Shown: positions 35,510 through 48,368 of the stretch, one piece after another
How positions within the stretch are numbered: position 1 is the first letter of the stretch
How the letters are laid out: each line of letters starts with the position of its first letter
Assembly: GCA_029204225.1 (NCBI GenBank)
Contig: CM055102.1
Span: forward strand, 47,340,870 to 47,404,869
DNA length: 64,000 nucleotides
Reading direction: 5' to 3'
Source of the DNA: Diphasiastrum complanatum
Lineage: Eukaryota; Streptophyta; Lycopodiopsida; Lycopodiales; Lycopodiaceae
The notes under the pieces: generated by a model
Seen by the model: only the letters and a program-made list of their open reading frames with translations
Told to the model about the DNA's origin: nothing
Database searches by the model: none
Made by a program: the position numbers and the translations under genes

Positions 35510-36152
35510 CTGTGTTGGACAGACATACCATAGGCAACAAATAAAAAGGATCAACAAAATATATCATTTAAGGCAAACCAAAGCTAGAACAATCAATCAA
35601 AATTATAAAAAGGCTCCAACTTCCTTGAAGATACTACTAGCATGATAAACATGCGCTACAACAAAAACTAATATGGAGAAAAGTTCATTAAAGGAGTCAT
35701 GCAATTCAAAATTCAACGCTCTTTGATTGTATCCTTAAGTTATGACTTGATTTTCTTTGTAACCTACTAACCAGGTATCAAAGTTTATTTTGATGTAAGG
35801 ATAACTTTCATTTGTAAAACTCAAGGCTGCACCAGCCTTTATCAACCTTGGTTTGGTTCCCCAATGTTGGAGAACCCATGTGCATGTGTAGAGTAACTAA
35901 AAACCTATATAAGCTTTCACTTCACTTTTCAACAAGAAAGAAAGAAGATACCAACCATAATCAACTTACTAGAAAGTTGGGCTTTTAAAACCTTACAAAC
36001 AACTTCTTGTATGCAAGAAGAAAGTAAAATGGTACTATTGATTTACTTTTGCAAGAAGGTAAAATCCCTAAATGCATGAATATCTGAATATTTTGTGAGT
36101 ACACACAAATACTCCTTTGCTAGTTCAAAAGCCAGGCCACTTGGATTTTTTA
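35510..36152. other. Sequence upstream of the first seen FHIT exon
   Basis: Begins with the 3' splice site (CAACACAG on the minus strand). No upstream FHIT exon is recognised before the Copia element at 36153. Confidence 0.5.
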
Positions 36153-36290
36153 TGCTGGGAATGGGAAATTTGTTGCGGAAACACGTTGTTTGATGTGCGA
36201 AATTGCAGGAACTAGATGGGCTAATACTAATCACAGACAATGCAGCAATCAATCAAATACATGCATCGCAAAACCACTACTGGAAGAACA
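36153..36290 (-). repeat. Copia 3' LTR fragment
   Basis: Begins TGCTGGGAATGGGAAATTTG on the plus strand and matches the start of the LTR at 40408 (GTTGCGGAAA, AACTAGATGGGCTAATACTA, CAATCAATCAAATACATGCA). Similarity ends near 36290, where integrase coding sequence resumes, so its U3 part was deleted. Confidence 0.8.
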
Positions 36291-36354
36291 TACAATAGAT
36301 CGGGCTTCTCACCTGTCCACATTTCGTACAGCATCTTGCTCTCCACTGTTGTCG

Positions 36355-39300
36355 TTATCGATTGGTTTTGCAAATGAACTGGAGCTGCGATCGCCTCAGC
36401 CTAAAACCGACTTCCACTTGTGCTTCAGCCATCATGCACTTTGCTCCTTCGACAAGGGTTCTGTTTCGTCTTTCTACTACACCATTGTATTGTGGTGTGT
36501 ATGCAAGCGTAATTGATGTTTGATTCCTCTCTTGAAAGAAACTCGGAAATTCCTTGCTCGAATATTCGCCTCCATTGTCGGACCTAAGAATCTGCAATTT
36601 CTTGGACGTGTGTCGTTCTGCAAATGCCACGTATTTCTTGAATGTATCGAACACTTCTGACTTCATCTTCAGATAGTATATTGTCATCATCCTACTTAAA
36701 TCATCTATGAATGTGAGGAAGTATCTTGATCCCAAAAGGGAGTCGACCTTCAAGGGTCCACAGACATCTGAATGAACCAATTCTAGGATGTCCTTAGCTC
36801 TCCTTCCTTCATGTACGAACGGACTTCGATGTTGCTTACCTTTCTGACAAGCTTTTCAGAAATCTGAGTCTGGACTTGTAACTTTGAGACCAGTCACAAG
36901 TCCCTTCTTGCTCATGTCATAAAGACTCCTCATATTCAGATGATATATGCGTTTATGCCAAAGATGATTCTCACCTTCGGATGCATTTAGTACACTATCG
37001 TAGATATTGATAATCTTCTCTTGATATAAGTTACCTTGTCTTGATGAGACAGTCAGCAGTTTGTTTGATCCATGCTCGACCATTCTACATGCGTTTCCAT
37101 CGAATAGGACTCGTATTCCAAGATCTACTATCCTCGATAGAAAGAGTAGGTCTATCCTCAATGTGGGTACATAGAGCGCTCCTTGTAGCTCCGTATGTCC
37201 TGACAGTGTACGGAGCTAAAGAGTTCCGATGCCTTCGATAACATGTCTGCTTCCATCCCCTAGTATCATTGTTGTTGTGTTCTCCAATTAGAACATTCTT
37301 GTTGCAGGTGATGTGAGATGTGGCTCCTGAATCAATCACTATGCCATAATCATGCTGCATGTAAGTCGTGGACTATTCATCGACAGCTGTGAATGCATTG
37401 TCGTTCTTGTCACCATCCTTAGATGATTTTGCGACATTCGCCTTTTCTCCTTTGTGCTTTCCTTTGGGATTAAACCAGCAATCGTATGCTAAATGCCCCT
37501 TTTTCTTGCAATGAGTGCAAGGTACAGTCGGATTAAACCAACACTTGTCTACCGTATGCCTCAACTTGTGACAATGATCACAGGTAGAAGTATCTTTGTT
37601 ATTGTTACACTTCGTTGAAGACTTCATTTGAGTCTTATAAATCTTTGGTTTGTTTTCGTTCTTCTTCATTCCCCTTGCAAAAAGGGCCTTTTCTTGTTCC
37701 CAAAATCAAGTGCATTACTATTTTCTCCAATTGTATTTGCCTCTTGAATTTGTTTCATTCTTTGTTCTCTCATGTCTATCAAAACTTGACGATGATTCTA
37801 ACTGAAAACGGATGGATTGTTTTTCCTTCATCTCTCATCAATCTTTCATCTGCTACAAAATTGACTGCTCTTTCGAATGTCATCTCAGGTAACTTAAGAT
37901 GAGCATTCTCAGCGGCTGATAAGATGAGGGGAGTGACTTCATAAAGTACATCAGCTACACAATCTCCACTTCCATCAAGTGTCTGCATGTTGCAGTTTGA
38001 TGAGTCTTGAATATGCACCTTCTCGTTGCCCGACAATGAGGGATGAACTGCATTCTATTGGTGAGCGCATACGTGATGTGGTGCTGGTGCACAATGCATT
38101 GTGCGGCATTGCAATCAGCCTGAGCTCAGAGGTCGGAAAGCTTGTTGGGCTGAGTTAATGAAAGAGTTTGAGATGTCTATCAGATATAGACAAGGGAAAT
38201 TCAACACAATAGCGGATGCCCTTAGTAGAAAGCCTATGATAAACGAGCTGAGTTTTACACAAATTCGTAGTGAGTTACTCGAGTCCTTGAGAGGGAAGTG
38301 CCAGCATGATGCTTACTTCTCTACTATTTGGAGCTCAGTCCAGAACAGACAGTTAAAGACTCTAGAACCAGTTCCCGGGGCTGTTGCCAGTTCATCCAAG
38401 AATACAGCAGCTTCTGTTGAGGATGATGAGTCTGAGTATACGTCAGATGACGTTGAGGACTCAGAGCTTGTGTTACCCAAGGAAACCGCAGTGGTTGAGG
38501 GTCAGTTGACTCAAGGATTCAAATAGAAACGGTATTCCATTCAGGATGAGTACTTGCTCTATAGAAATAGAGTATGTGTCTCCAATTCAGAGGATTATAG
38601 GCAGCAGGTCCTATATGAGTGTCATGACAATCCTAGTGAGGGGCACCCAGGCATTCAAAAGACCTATGAGCTTCTTCGTAGGCAGTTTTTCTGGTCCAGT
38701 ATGAAAAAGGACGCCCAATAACATGTAACCAGTTGCCAGAAATGTCAGGTTAATAAAGCAGAGCGTTTGAAGGCAGGAGGTTTGTTACAGCCCTTAGATG
38801 TACTAGCTGGTACGTAGGAGAATATTTCCATGGATTTTATAGTAAACTTGCCTAAGACCCAAAAGGGTAATGACGCTATATGGGTCACAGTTGACCGTCT
38901 GACCAAAATGGCCCACTTTATTCCAACTAAAGCAACCGTTAGAGCTCCAGAGTTAGCAAGGTTGTTTATAGATGGGCTATTTAAATTGTACGGTCTACCT
39001 TCCGACATAGTCAGCGACTGGGACATTAAGTTTACTGGAAATTTTTGGAGGTCAGTATTCCATCATCTCCATACTAAACTAAACATGAGTACCATCGATC
39101 ATCCACAAACAGACGGTCAAACAAAAAGAGTAAATCAGGTGCTGGAGGATATGCTTTGTGCATACATCAGCAAAAAGCAGACTAATTGGGAGGAGTATCT
39201 CTCGATATTAGAGTTTGCTTATAACAGTACCAAACATTCAGCCACGGGATGCAACCCATTTATGCTTATGTACGGTTTTCAGCCACGCTCACCCATAGTT

Positions 39301-40407
39301 GCAGGGTTTAAACAAGAAAAAGTTGAAGCAGCTAGAAACTTTTCAGAAGACCTAAACCAGATCATAGAACATGCTAAGCGTAGCATTAGGCAATCCTAGG
39401 ATCAAGCTAGGCATTATGCAGATCCACACAGACGGGATGTGCAGTTCTCCGCTGGTGAGAAAGTCTTTCTACGAGTCCCAGTTGACTCTAAAACCCTCAA
39501 ATCAGGAGTGTGTGCTAAGTTGTCTCCTAGGTATTGTGGTCCTTTTACCATTAGTAGGAGACTAGGCGAGGTCACCTATGAACTAGAACTCCCACACAGT
39601 AGTAAGGTTTTTCCAGTCTTTCATGTAAGCCAGTTACGAAAAACCTTAACCAGATCTGAAAATCTGGTAGTGGACAACGTTCTAGTTCTCCCATTGGATT
39701 CTTAGCAACCTCCACATGAACCAGAGGAGATCCTTTGTAGTAGAGAGACGCAGACTCGTCATACTCTATACCAAGAATATCTAATCAAGTGGAACGATCA
39801 GCCTGTTGAGAATGCCACTTTGGTAAAAGGGCAACGTCCTTCGCAAGATTTTTCCAAACTTTGTCTTAGAGGACCAAGACGGTTCTTAAGGGGGAGGGAG
39901 TGTTACGAGCCTATAACCAGTGCCGAACCATAGGGAACTCAAGAGGTCAGATACCACAATCAGGGGCGTGTCCAGCGTATACGTCCAACAGGGCAAGACA
40001 GTGTGAGTAGTGTGCCCAGGCACTGACCATAGTCATGGTGGGCCTAACACAGCCTACGGACCCTGTCAGCTAGATAGGGCCCCACGTTGGGTCCCGACGT
40101 GCAGTCGGCCACGTCAGTGCCACGTGGTGCCACGTGGCCGACACTTGGCAGTATGCATGCTACCAGTCCTCACACTGGGCTAGGAGGGGCTTACTCCATA
40201 TATGGGAGTAGGCAAGGTTGGGTGGATCAGTTAGTGTTTGCCCTACTGTGGTGTTTAGATCTCTAACACTAACCATATCCCCTTGCCTTTTAGAAGTGTC
40301 TTTATCTTGAACTTCCATATGCGGTAGTTTGCGCCATCAAGGTTGATCGTGATCTTTGCCTGAATTGTAGTCGCCATATTGTATCTAATGAACCCGCTCT
40401 GATACCA
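36355..40407 (-). pseudogene. Copia gag-integrase, minus strand, split by a Gypsy insertion
   Basis: The primer site TGGTATCAGAGC is at 40407-40396. Gag starts at about 40373 (MATTIQAKITINLDGANYRI). It is interrupted at 40268 by the Gypsy element and resumes below 38108: gag core (38036-37779, APL-free form LILSAAENAHLKLPEMTFER), zinc knuckles (37669-37373, CDHCHKLRHTVDKC and CTHCKKKGHLAYDC, both intact), protease start (37360, IVIDSGATSHITCN), pre-integrase (37161-36856, HLWHKRIYHLNMRSLY) and integrase core (36780-36355, MVHSDVCGPL, FIDDLSR, ILRSDNGGEYSS, TPQYNGVVERRN). Reverse transcriptase and RNase H are deleted. Confidence 0.88.
38109..40268 (+). mobile_element. 5'-truncated Gypsy element inserted in the Copia
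   Basis: Starts inside RNase H (CNQPELRGRK, ADALSRKP), then integrase zinc finger (GHPGIQKTYELL... CQKCQV), core ([22 protein letters not shown]) and the pol end, followed by PPT AAGGGGGAGGGAG (39888-39900) and the 3' LTR 39901-40268 (TGTTACGAG...TCTAACA). In-frame stops lie at 38524, 39397 and 39703, and the catalytic Glu of integrase is Lys. It is nearly identical to 57.4-58.66 kb, including two of the stops and the Lys. No target duplication is found because the 5' end is missing. Confidence 0.9.
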
Positions 40408-40700
40408 TGCTAGGAAATTAGTTGCGGAAATGCACTATTTGACATGTGGAATTGCGGAACTAGATGGGCTAATACTAATCATAGACAGTGCAGCAATCAA
40501 TCAAATACATGCATCGCAAAACCACTACTGGAAGAACAAAACACATTTTGTATTTCTTCTCTTAGAGCGAGTCCACAGTGCAGCGCAAAATAGCGGCCTG
40601 ACGATCCTCTTACAAAATTATCTCTTCTTCTCTTCTTTTCTTTTGATTTCCATTCTACATTTATATTCCACTAATGGGAATTAAAAGATAACTTTACGCT
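40408..40700 (-). repeat. Copia 5' LTR, promoter-proximal part
   Basis: The plus strand begins TGCTAGGAAATTAG next to the primer site. A TATAAATG box on the minus strand lies at about 40664. The U3 boundary is not located; it may reach beyond 41 kb. A 32-bp direct repeat (ACATATATCTATAGAAAAAC core) lies at 40715 and 40767. Confidence 0.65.
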
Positions 40701-41774
40701 AAACTATCAAATTAGTACATATATCTATAGAAAAACAAGTATAGTTAGTTCATGCTCAAATTTAGCACATATATCTATAGAAAAACAAGTATAGTCTCTT
40801 ATTAATGACAGGCTATGTCATTACAAAACACTTTTGCATACGATTTGCTTCTTTTGGCACGCTTGGCCTATTGCAAGATGTTTTGTGTTGCAAAGATCTA
40901 TTTCCACCTAGATAACAATTTTATTGACCTAGCTTTAAGGATACTTCTTACTATATCAAGCCTTATACAAGAGCAAAATTCACACCCTTCTTATAGCATT
41001 GGCTTACACGATGCATGGACTTGATTGTGGACTTGTTGAAATCCTACAAGTGAGCATTACACATGTGGATAAGTTTTCTAAGAAAGCAAACTTCAAATAT
41101 CATGGTCATATGCACTAAATTTTCACAAAAGTATTGTCTGCATTATTTTCCCAAGATCCTTTGAACCATCGTGGACCATTATTTGTGCTCACGAGTCATG
41201 GCTCAAAAATTCCAAATATGATATAGTTACATAGTTGATGAGAAGCTTGGTTCTTAAGCTTCTATAGGAAATTCATATATTATTCTAACCCTGACGGTCA
41301 TGTGAAGGTACTCAATTAAGTGTAGATTTGTGGCAATTTGTCTCTATCTCAACACATACTTGCACAGAATCGCGATTCGTTGGGTCCGCGATTCGCGAAC
41401 CGCGAATTGCAAATCTGCATATTGCAATTTTGAACCCAAAATTGTAAAAAAAAAAAAATATATATATATATTGGGAAAAATAGCTTATGGCTGAAATTCT
41501 TTTAGGGGAGCAATGGTCAAACCAGCGTTTTGCCTCCCATAAGTGCAGTAGATAGGGCACAAACAGATAAAAGTCAGTGCTATTTGGTTGTTATTTGCTT
41601 TGGTTCTCATTAATTGTTAATGGCAAATGCTACAGTTTGGGCTATCAACTCTATAGATGATGATCACTTTTGCAATCATTTCACTGGAGATGTGAGTGCA
41701 ATGTGCATACAGTTGGGCCCTTATCGGCGTGCATTTGGACCCCATTTTTATCTACGTGGGGGGTGCAAGGGGGG
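40701..41774. other. No gene recognised
   Basis: AT-rich. 41365-41440 is rich in GATTCGCG-type half-palindromes followed by poly(A) and (AT)n. A related, inverted stretch is at 49255-49350. The right end (41755-41779) is G-rich target DNA for the next element. Confidence 0.45.
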
Positions 41775-41779
41775 CAGCG

Positions 41780-42228
41780 AGTTATGGACTCGGCTCATTA
41801 CATTCGCCATGTCCATTTACATTTACTTTACTTTATGCATAAGCAGGCTTTGGGCCCTTTTTTTATTCATTATTTGACATTTAGACTATATGGTTGGCCT
41901 TGGGCCCTATTATTGACATTTAGACCATATTATTGGCCTTGGGCCCTATGATTCACTATATTGGTTATTTGGTCATATTACTGAGAGTGGGGGCCTTCTT
42001 GGAGGGCGCACTATTTTCCCTCTCAGTTTGGCCCTAGCCACTGGAAGCTTCTTAGGGCTTCCTCTTGGCTATAAGTAGGGATCCTGTGTCATTTGTTACT
42101 TGGCTTATGATATGATCTCCTTCTTTAGTCTCTTTAAGCTTTCTCTCTCCTGCTTTCTAGGGTTAAGTCTTGCTTATGTGATGCTTTCAGAGACTAAATC
42201 TAGATCAGCCATGGCTACGTTCATAACT
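41780..42228 (+). repeat. 5' LTR of the chromodomain Gypsy
   Basis: 449 bp, about the same as the 444-bp 3' LTR with a few differences. GGCTATAAGTAGGG at about 42067 is the probable TATA box. It contains two copies of TTGGCCTTGGGCCCTAT. Confidence 0.9.
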
Positions 42229-42240
42229 TGGTATCAGAGC

Positions 42241-43233
42241 ACTTTCCTGAGCATCTCCATTGAGCAGATTTTTCTCTCACAGGAGGGCGCCCATCTTCAG
42301 CTTGGATCTTCACCATTTTTCAGCCGGATCTTCAGCATTTCTCCACACTTGTCTTGCAGATTTTCACGACAGATCGGAGGAGGACAGGCGCCCACTTGCT
42401 GCCCATTTCTAGCGCCCTCTTGCTGGCTGCCTACTGCTGCATTTTCAGCCTTTTTCCTCCCCTATTTTGGGCGCCCTACTGCCTCCTATTTGCTGCCCTA
42501 TTGGGCGCCCTCATGCTTGCTGACCAGCGCCCTACTGCTCCTTCCTTTGCTGAAAATTTCCGCTTTTTGCTGCCCCTATTCGCCACCTTCCATCAGCCAC
42601 TCCTAGCGCCCTACCAATTTTTTTTTGCCGTTTACTACCTCTCTTGGACGCCCACACTCCACCATAGCTGGCGCCCTACATCCGCCTCAATTTCAGCTCA
42701 CCCTCCTACACTGCTGTCTGTGTTCGTAACCCTATCCCAGCCCGAACAATACAAACACGCCCAGATGCTTAGAAAGCCACTCCCACCCAACTTCATCGCG
42801 CATCTGAATTGCTCCCCGTCTTTATCGCAAACTTTTTTTTACCCTTGAAGGGCGATCTCTGATTTTTCAGCCTTGTTTCCTCGCTGCCCATTCCTCCTTT
42901 TTGTTATCACTTCCTTTCCTTGGCTGCTCCCTTTCCAGCCCCATAGTCCACTATTGTTTCCCATACTTTTACCCACCGTTTACTCCACTTTGTCAGGCCC
43001 TTAGCATCTTTTTTGGAGGCTGCCCGGTACCTCGACATATCACCGCTATTTTTCAGCTCACTTCCGGTTGCGGTTACAAGGTATTTCTTACTTAGTTGTC
43101 CTTTCCGTTCATCTTACATCACGAGTTCTATTGTGTCTTTTCATTGGCGTGCCTGTTGTGACGACTTATGTCCTCTCCTTCAGTTCGTCCAATTGTTTAG
43201 CACATTTCTTTTCTCGCTTACTTTTTCTTCCTC
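42241..43233 (+). other. Leader of the chromodomain Gypsy with GCGCCCT repeats
   Basis: About 1 kb, C/T-rich and non-coding, with at least seven scattered copies of GCGCCC(T/A) between 42285 and 42675, several followed by ACTGC or CTTGCTG. Possible packaging or structural RNA region (inference). Confidence 0.6.
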
Positions 43234-43762
43234 ATGGCTAGCTCACCCACTACACCTGCGAGTCACCGGACCTTTAGATGAACAGTTTGCTGATATGCGT
43301 GACTCTCTTACTCTCCTCAGTAGTCGTTTCGACCAAATGATGACCGATTTTACCACTCTACAGACCGGCTTTGCCACTATGCAGTCACAGATTGATTCCT
43401 TACAGCCACATGGACCTGGCAAAGCCCCTGTTCATTCATCATTTGGGTCTCCATTTGGACTTCCATCCTCGTCTACTTCCTTTGGCGGTGGGCCTCATTT
43501 TCCACCTAACCCACCACCCGGTTTTCCACGTCCTACAGCTCCTGAGTCACATTTTCCACGACATCTAGCTCCTGAGCCACATTTTGCTCGAGATTTTCGT
43601 GATCGGGTACAGCTTGCCACCTATTCTGGTTCCTCTGACGGGAACTTGTTAGAGAATTGGTTTGCAAAGCTTGATACTTATTTTCAGATTTACCCTAAGA
43701 CTGATCCTCAGAAGATCCAGTTAGCCGCCTTACATTTAGATGGACGTGCTACCACTTGGTAG
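43234..43762 (+). pseudogene. Gypsy gag, first part
   Basis: ATG 43234 (MASSPTTPASHRTFR) runs into a stop after 15 codons. The frame resumes one base over with GPLDEQFADMRDSLTLLSS, a heptad-rich coiled coil, then a Pro/Phe-rich linker and the capsid start (VQLATYSGSSDGNLLENW... [15 protein letters not shown]). It stops at TAG 43760 with capsid continuing in another frame. Confidence 0.8.
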
Positions 43763-45485
43763 CGGGTACCCTGATCGGGACGGTCTCCAGTTATGGCCTA
43801 CCTTTCGTTGTGATCTTCGTCATGCTATGATTGACCCTCAGTGGCTGAGCCGCCAGCATGATATATTCCGTAGTCTTACTCAGACTGGTGATCTTTCTTC
43901 CTATACAGATCAGTTTATGGACCTTTTCTACCTCTTTACAGATCTTCAGCCCACCGAGCTTATTTCTTGCTACATTGCTGGACTTCGTGGTGCTCTACGA
44001 TATGATGTCTCTTCTTTCTGTCCACCCACACTTGTTGAGGCCATGTCCCTTGCTAGTACTTTACAGCATAAGTACCCTGATCCTGCTCCCTTTCGCTTTT
44101 CCCGACCCCGTCCATCTCTTTCACCTCTACCATCTCCGGCCCCATCTGCCCCATCCACTGTCGTCCCGACCTCTTCTCTTACTTCTCCCGCTCCTCGCCC
44201 TCCGCCTCCTCGTCCTGCTTTTGTCCGACGTTACACGTCTGCAGAGTTCGCTAACATTCAGCAGAAGGGTCTTTGCTTTTGTTGTAAGAGTCCTGACCAC
44301 ATTGCCCGTGATTGCCGCCAGCCCCTGCCTACTTCTACTGCTATTTTCTACCATGAGGGCACTACCCCAGATGAGTCCGATATCTACATTCATATATCTG
44401 ATGAGCCTGATTTATCTCCTGAGCCTTCTACTGATTTACTTCCTGCTACTTGCCATGCTCAGCTTGCTTATGCTACCTGGACAGGGTGCCCCGATCCTCG
44501 CTCCATTCGGCTACGTGTGTGCATTACTGGTCGTGAGTATATTGCTTTAGTTGATACCGGCAGCACTCATTCCTTTATCAGCAGTTATGTTCTCAGCCAG
44601 ATACGCGCTTCACCTATTCCTGCTCCACAGCCTCTCACAGTTGAGGTTGCTAGTTCTCACTCATTTCCTAGTTCTCAGATGTTTCAGGGATTATCCTACC
44701 GCATTGGTGATTTTTTTGGACAGGCAGATCTTTATATCATTCCTCTGGAGCGCTATGACCTTATCCTTGGTGCTGATTGGTTTGCTTCATTGGGAGCGGT
44801 TACTTTGGACCTGGCTCAGCAGACATTGACATTTGTTCATGATGCAATGACCCACTCACTTTCTCAGGCAGATTTCCAGCTGATCAGCGGGAAGCAGTTT
44901 ATCCGCAGCCTACCTAAGGCTCATTGTGCAGCTTTATTATGTGTTCAGCGTGCTGCAGCAGATTCTCCAGTGACTACCTCTCCTCCAGCAGTTGTTCCTC
45001 AGGTGATCTCTGACTCATTACATCAGCATGCATTTGTCTTTTCAGAACTTACGACGCTACCACCATTACGTGATGTGAACCACCATATTGATTTGCGTCC
45101 TGGTTCTGCTCCTCCCTCCCGGCCTCCTTACCGTATGTCTAAGTCTGAGCGTGACGAGGTTGAGCTTCAGATTACTGCTTTACTAGATCAGGGCCTTATT
45201 GTTCCTAGTCACAGTCCTTTTGGTGCCCCTATTCTCCTTGTCTGTAAAAAAGATGGTTCCAAACGCCTTTGCATTGATTATCGTGCCCTCAATAAGTTGA
45301 CCATCCGTAACCAGTATCCTATTCCTCACATGGATGATCTCTTTGACCAGTTAGGCACCTCTCATCTTTTCTCTAAGATAGACTTACGTTCCGGCTATCA
45401 CCAGATTAGGATGCATCCTTCGGACGAACACAAGACTGCATTTCGTACCCATCTTGGTTTGTATGAGTTTCGTGTTCTTCCTTAA
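43740..45485 (+). pseudogene. Gypsy gag end, protease and first half of reverse transcriptase
   Basis: The 581-codon frame joins the capsid ([19 protein letters not shown]), a Pro-rich linker, zinc knuckle [14 protein letters not shown] (residues 179-192, all four ligands), protease with [12 protein letters not shown] (Asp about 272) and ILGADWF, and reverse transcriptase from about 450 ([43 protein letters not shown]). It stops at 45483 after RVLP, where about ten bases are missing. The family normally has a Phe-Gly-Leu-Thr block there. Confidence 0.9.
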
Positions 45486-45693
45486 TGGTCCACCTACGTT
45501 CCAGAATGTGATGAATAACATCATGCGTCCTCTCCTTGGTCGTTGTGTTTTAGTTTATTTTGATGATATTCTTGTTTTTAGTAAGACTCTTGATGAGCAT
45601 GTGTTACATCTTTCATCTGTTTTTCAATTGCTTGTTCATCACCTAAGTGTTCCTTTGCTGTTGTTGAGATTGAGTTTTTAGGATTTCTCATTT
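45454..45693 (+). pseudogene. Gypsy reverse transcriptase, second half
   Basis: The frame holds NGPPTFQNVMNNIMRPL and the catalytic box VYFDDILVFSKT, then decays into a stop at about 45680. A further shift leads to the next long frame. Confidence 0.85.
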
Positions 45694-47676
45694 GTGATGG
45701 TCGTATTCGTTTGGACCCTCATAAGGTTCGTTGATTGGCCTGTTCCCACAGATGTCCACCATGTTCGTATGTTTCTTGGTCTCGCTACTCACCTTCGTCG
45801 TCCTGTTCCTCACTTTGCCACTGTGGCTGCCCCTCTTCATGCCCTTTTGAAGAAGTCTAGTGCTTTTGTTTGGACTTCTGATTGTCAGTTCGCCTTTGAC
45901 ACTCTTCGTCGTGCTGTTGTGGAGGCCTCTGTCCTGTGTTTACCACAGTTTGATCAGAAATTTATTGTTGAGACCGATGCTAGTAATGTTGGTTTGGGTG
46001 CCTTGCTTCGTCAGTCTCAGTGTATTATTGCTTATGAGTCGCGTCGTTTACGCTCTTATGAGCAACGTTATTCTGTCCATGAGAAAGAGCTTCTTGCCAT
46101 TATCTATGCTCTTAAGAAGTGGCGCCATTACTTGTACCGTGTTCCTTTTGATATCGTTACTGATCATCAATCCTTACGTTATCTCTTCTCCCAGCGTGAT
46201 CTTAGTGATCGTCAGTTTTGTTGGTTGCAGTTTTTACAATCTTTTGATTTTTCTATTTTGTATCGTCCTGGTCGTGCTAACACTGCTGCTGACGCATTGT
46301 CTAGACTTCCTGCTTTATTGAATACCCTTGTTGCCACGATCCCTTCCTGGTTTGATGATCTTCCATCTGCTTATCTTACGTGTTCTGATTTTCATGATGT
46401 TTATAGTTCTGCTCCACCTATGTCGTCTTCACCTCATCAGGCTTATTCCATTGTTGACCACCGTCTTTATCATTATGGTTCTCTTTGTATTCCTAGTTCT
46501 TTGGGTATCCATTCTCAGTTGTTGTTGGATGCTCATTCGTCCCCAGTTGGGGGTCATTTTGGTTTTCAGAAGTCTTATGCTCGTCTTAAGGATCATTTCT
46601 ATTGGCCATCCCTTAGGAAAGAGCTTGTTGTACTTATTCGTACCTGTCCTTTCTGCTTACGTAATAAGTACTCCCGTGCTAAGTCCGTTGGTTTGCTTCA
46701 GAGTTGGCCTATTCCTCACCGCCAGTGGACTGATATTTCTATGGACTTCATCATTGGCCTTCCCCGCACCCGTCGTGGTCACGATTCATGTATGGTGGTA
46801 GTTGACAGGTTCTCGAAACAGGCACATTTCATACCCGTCCGCAGTACTATCACAGCAGAGCAGTGTGCACGCTTGTTCCTTTCAGAGATATTTCGCCTAC
46901 ATGGGTTTCCTCGTACTATCCTTTATGATTGGGATAGTAAGTTTACATCATTGTTCTGGACAGAGCTTATTCGTATATTGGATGTACGGCTTTTTATGGG
47001 GTCTGCTTATCATTCTACTTCTGATGGGCAGTCTGAGGTCCTTAACAGGATCCTTGAGGATTATTTGCGCCATTTTGTTACTCCTTCAAGGAAGGATTGG
47101 GATCAGCACTTATGTTTGGCAGAGTATAGCTATAACAGCTCTGTTAGTACCAGCACCGGCGTTGCACCATTTTTATTATCTCATGGTTATGCACCTCCTT
47201 TACCTGGTATTCCTCTTCCTCCCGAGGATACACCTGTGACACTGTCTTCATTTCTATCAGATGCTCGCGAGCTTATTCTCCAGGCCAGTTCCCATTTGCA
47301 GCAGGTCCAGCAGCGTTATCAAACTTCCGTTGATCGTCATCGACGTCATGTTGAGTTTCATGTTGGTGATATGGTATATCTACGCCTACGGTTTGCACGT
47401 CATCATTTTATTCAGGGCCATGCTTCTACTGAGAAGCTTGCACCACGTTATTATGGGCCTTATTGTATATTGGAGGTTCTTAGTCCAGTTACATATCGTC
47501 TTCAGCTTCCTGCTTCCACACGTGCCTGTGATATATTCCATGTCAGTTTATTATGTGCTGCTATTGAGGATGATGCTCCTCGTGATGCTGAGTTTCCTAC
47601 TGCACCGGATCTCTTTCCTTTATTACCTGCTGCTATCCTTCAGGTGCGTTTGCATCATAGTCGACGCCGCCGGTAG
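45694..47676 (+). pseudogene. Gypsy RNase H, integrase and start of chromodomain
   Basis: 660 codons. Thumb/connection (FLGLATHLRR), RNase H with acidic residues in ETDASNVG (about 95), HEKELLAI, TDHQSLR and ADALSR; integrase zinc finger with HSSPVGGHFG and CPFCLRNK (280-320); core Asp in MDFIIGLP (351), Asp in ILYDWDSKF (about 411), Glu in GQSEVLNR (about 446); a C-terminal GPY/F-type module (RYYGPYCILEVLSPVTYRL). It stops at 47674. The chromodomain continues in frame past the stop (FLVQWDGRPVEEATWEP, 47680-47735). Confidence 0.92.
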
Positions 47677-47924
47677 ATTCAGTTCCTAGTCCAGTGGGAT
47701 GGTCGTCCTGTTGAGGAGGCCACATGGGAGCCTATTGATGTCTTTTATCATACACCGTCACTTGCGGATCAGGCTCGTGCTCTTGCCGCACTTGTTGATT
47801 CCTCTACATCAGCTGTTGCTCCAGTTGTTACTACACCAGATGCTGTTCCAGTTGATCCTCCAGGGCTTGTTGTTACTTGATCCAGTCCTTTATGGCAGTT
47901 GGGTCTTATTTTTTTGTCGGGGAG

Positions 47925-48368
47925 AGTTATGGACTCGGCTCATTACAATCGCCATGTCCATTTACATTTACTTTACTTTATGCATAAGCAGGCTTTGGGC
48001 CCTTCTTTTATTCATTATTTGACATTTAGACTATATGGTTGGCCTTGGGCCCTATTATTGACATTTAGACCATATTATTGGCCTTGGGCCCTATGATTCA
48101 CTATATTGGTTATTTGGTCATATTACTGAGAGTGGGGGCCTTCTTGGAGGGCGCACTATTTTCCCTCTCAGTTTGGCCCTAGCCACTGGAATTTAGGGCT
48201 TCCTCTTGGCTATAAGTAGGGATTCTGTGTCATTTGTTACTTGGCTTATGATATGATCTCCTTCGTTAGTCTCTTTAAGCTTTCTCTCTCCTGCTTTCTA
48301 GGGTTAAGTCTTGCTTATGTGATGCTTTCATAGACTAAATCTAGATCAGCCGTGGCTACGTTCATAAC
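47925..48368 (+). repeat. 3' LTR of the chromodomain Gypsy
   Basis: 444 bp, preceded by the purine stretch GTCGGGGAG. Ends CATAACT. Small indels relative to the 5' LTR (loss of AGCTTCTT-type bases near 48190) show the insertion is not recent. Confidence 0.9.

Larger units (their letters stand above)
41780..48368 (+). mobile_element. Full-length chromodomain Gypsy retrotransposon
   Basis: 5' LTR 41780-42228, primer site TGGTATCAGAGC 42229-42240, leader, gag, protease, reverse transcriptase, RNase H, integrase, chromodomain, purine tract and 3' LTR 47925-48368. It is flanked by a perfect 5-bp target duplication CAGCG (41775-41779 and 48369-48373). LTR ends are AGTTATG...CATAACT, not TG...CA. 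At least three coding frameshifts make it non-autonomous now. The chromodomain places it among chromoviruses, whose integrases direct insertion to particular chromatin. Confidence 0.93.
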
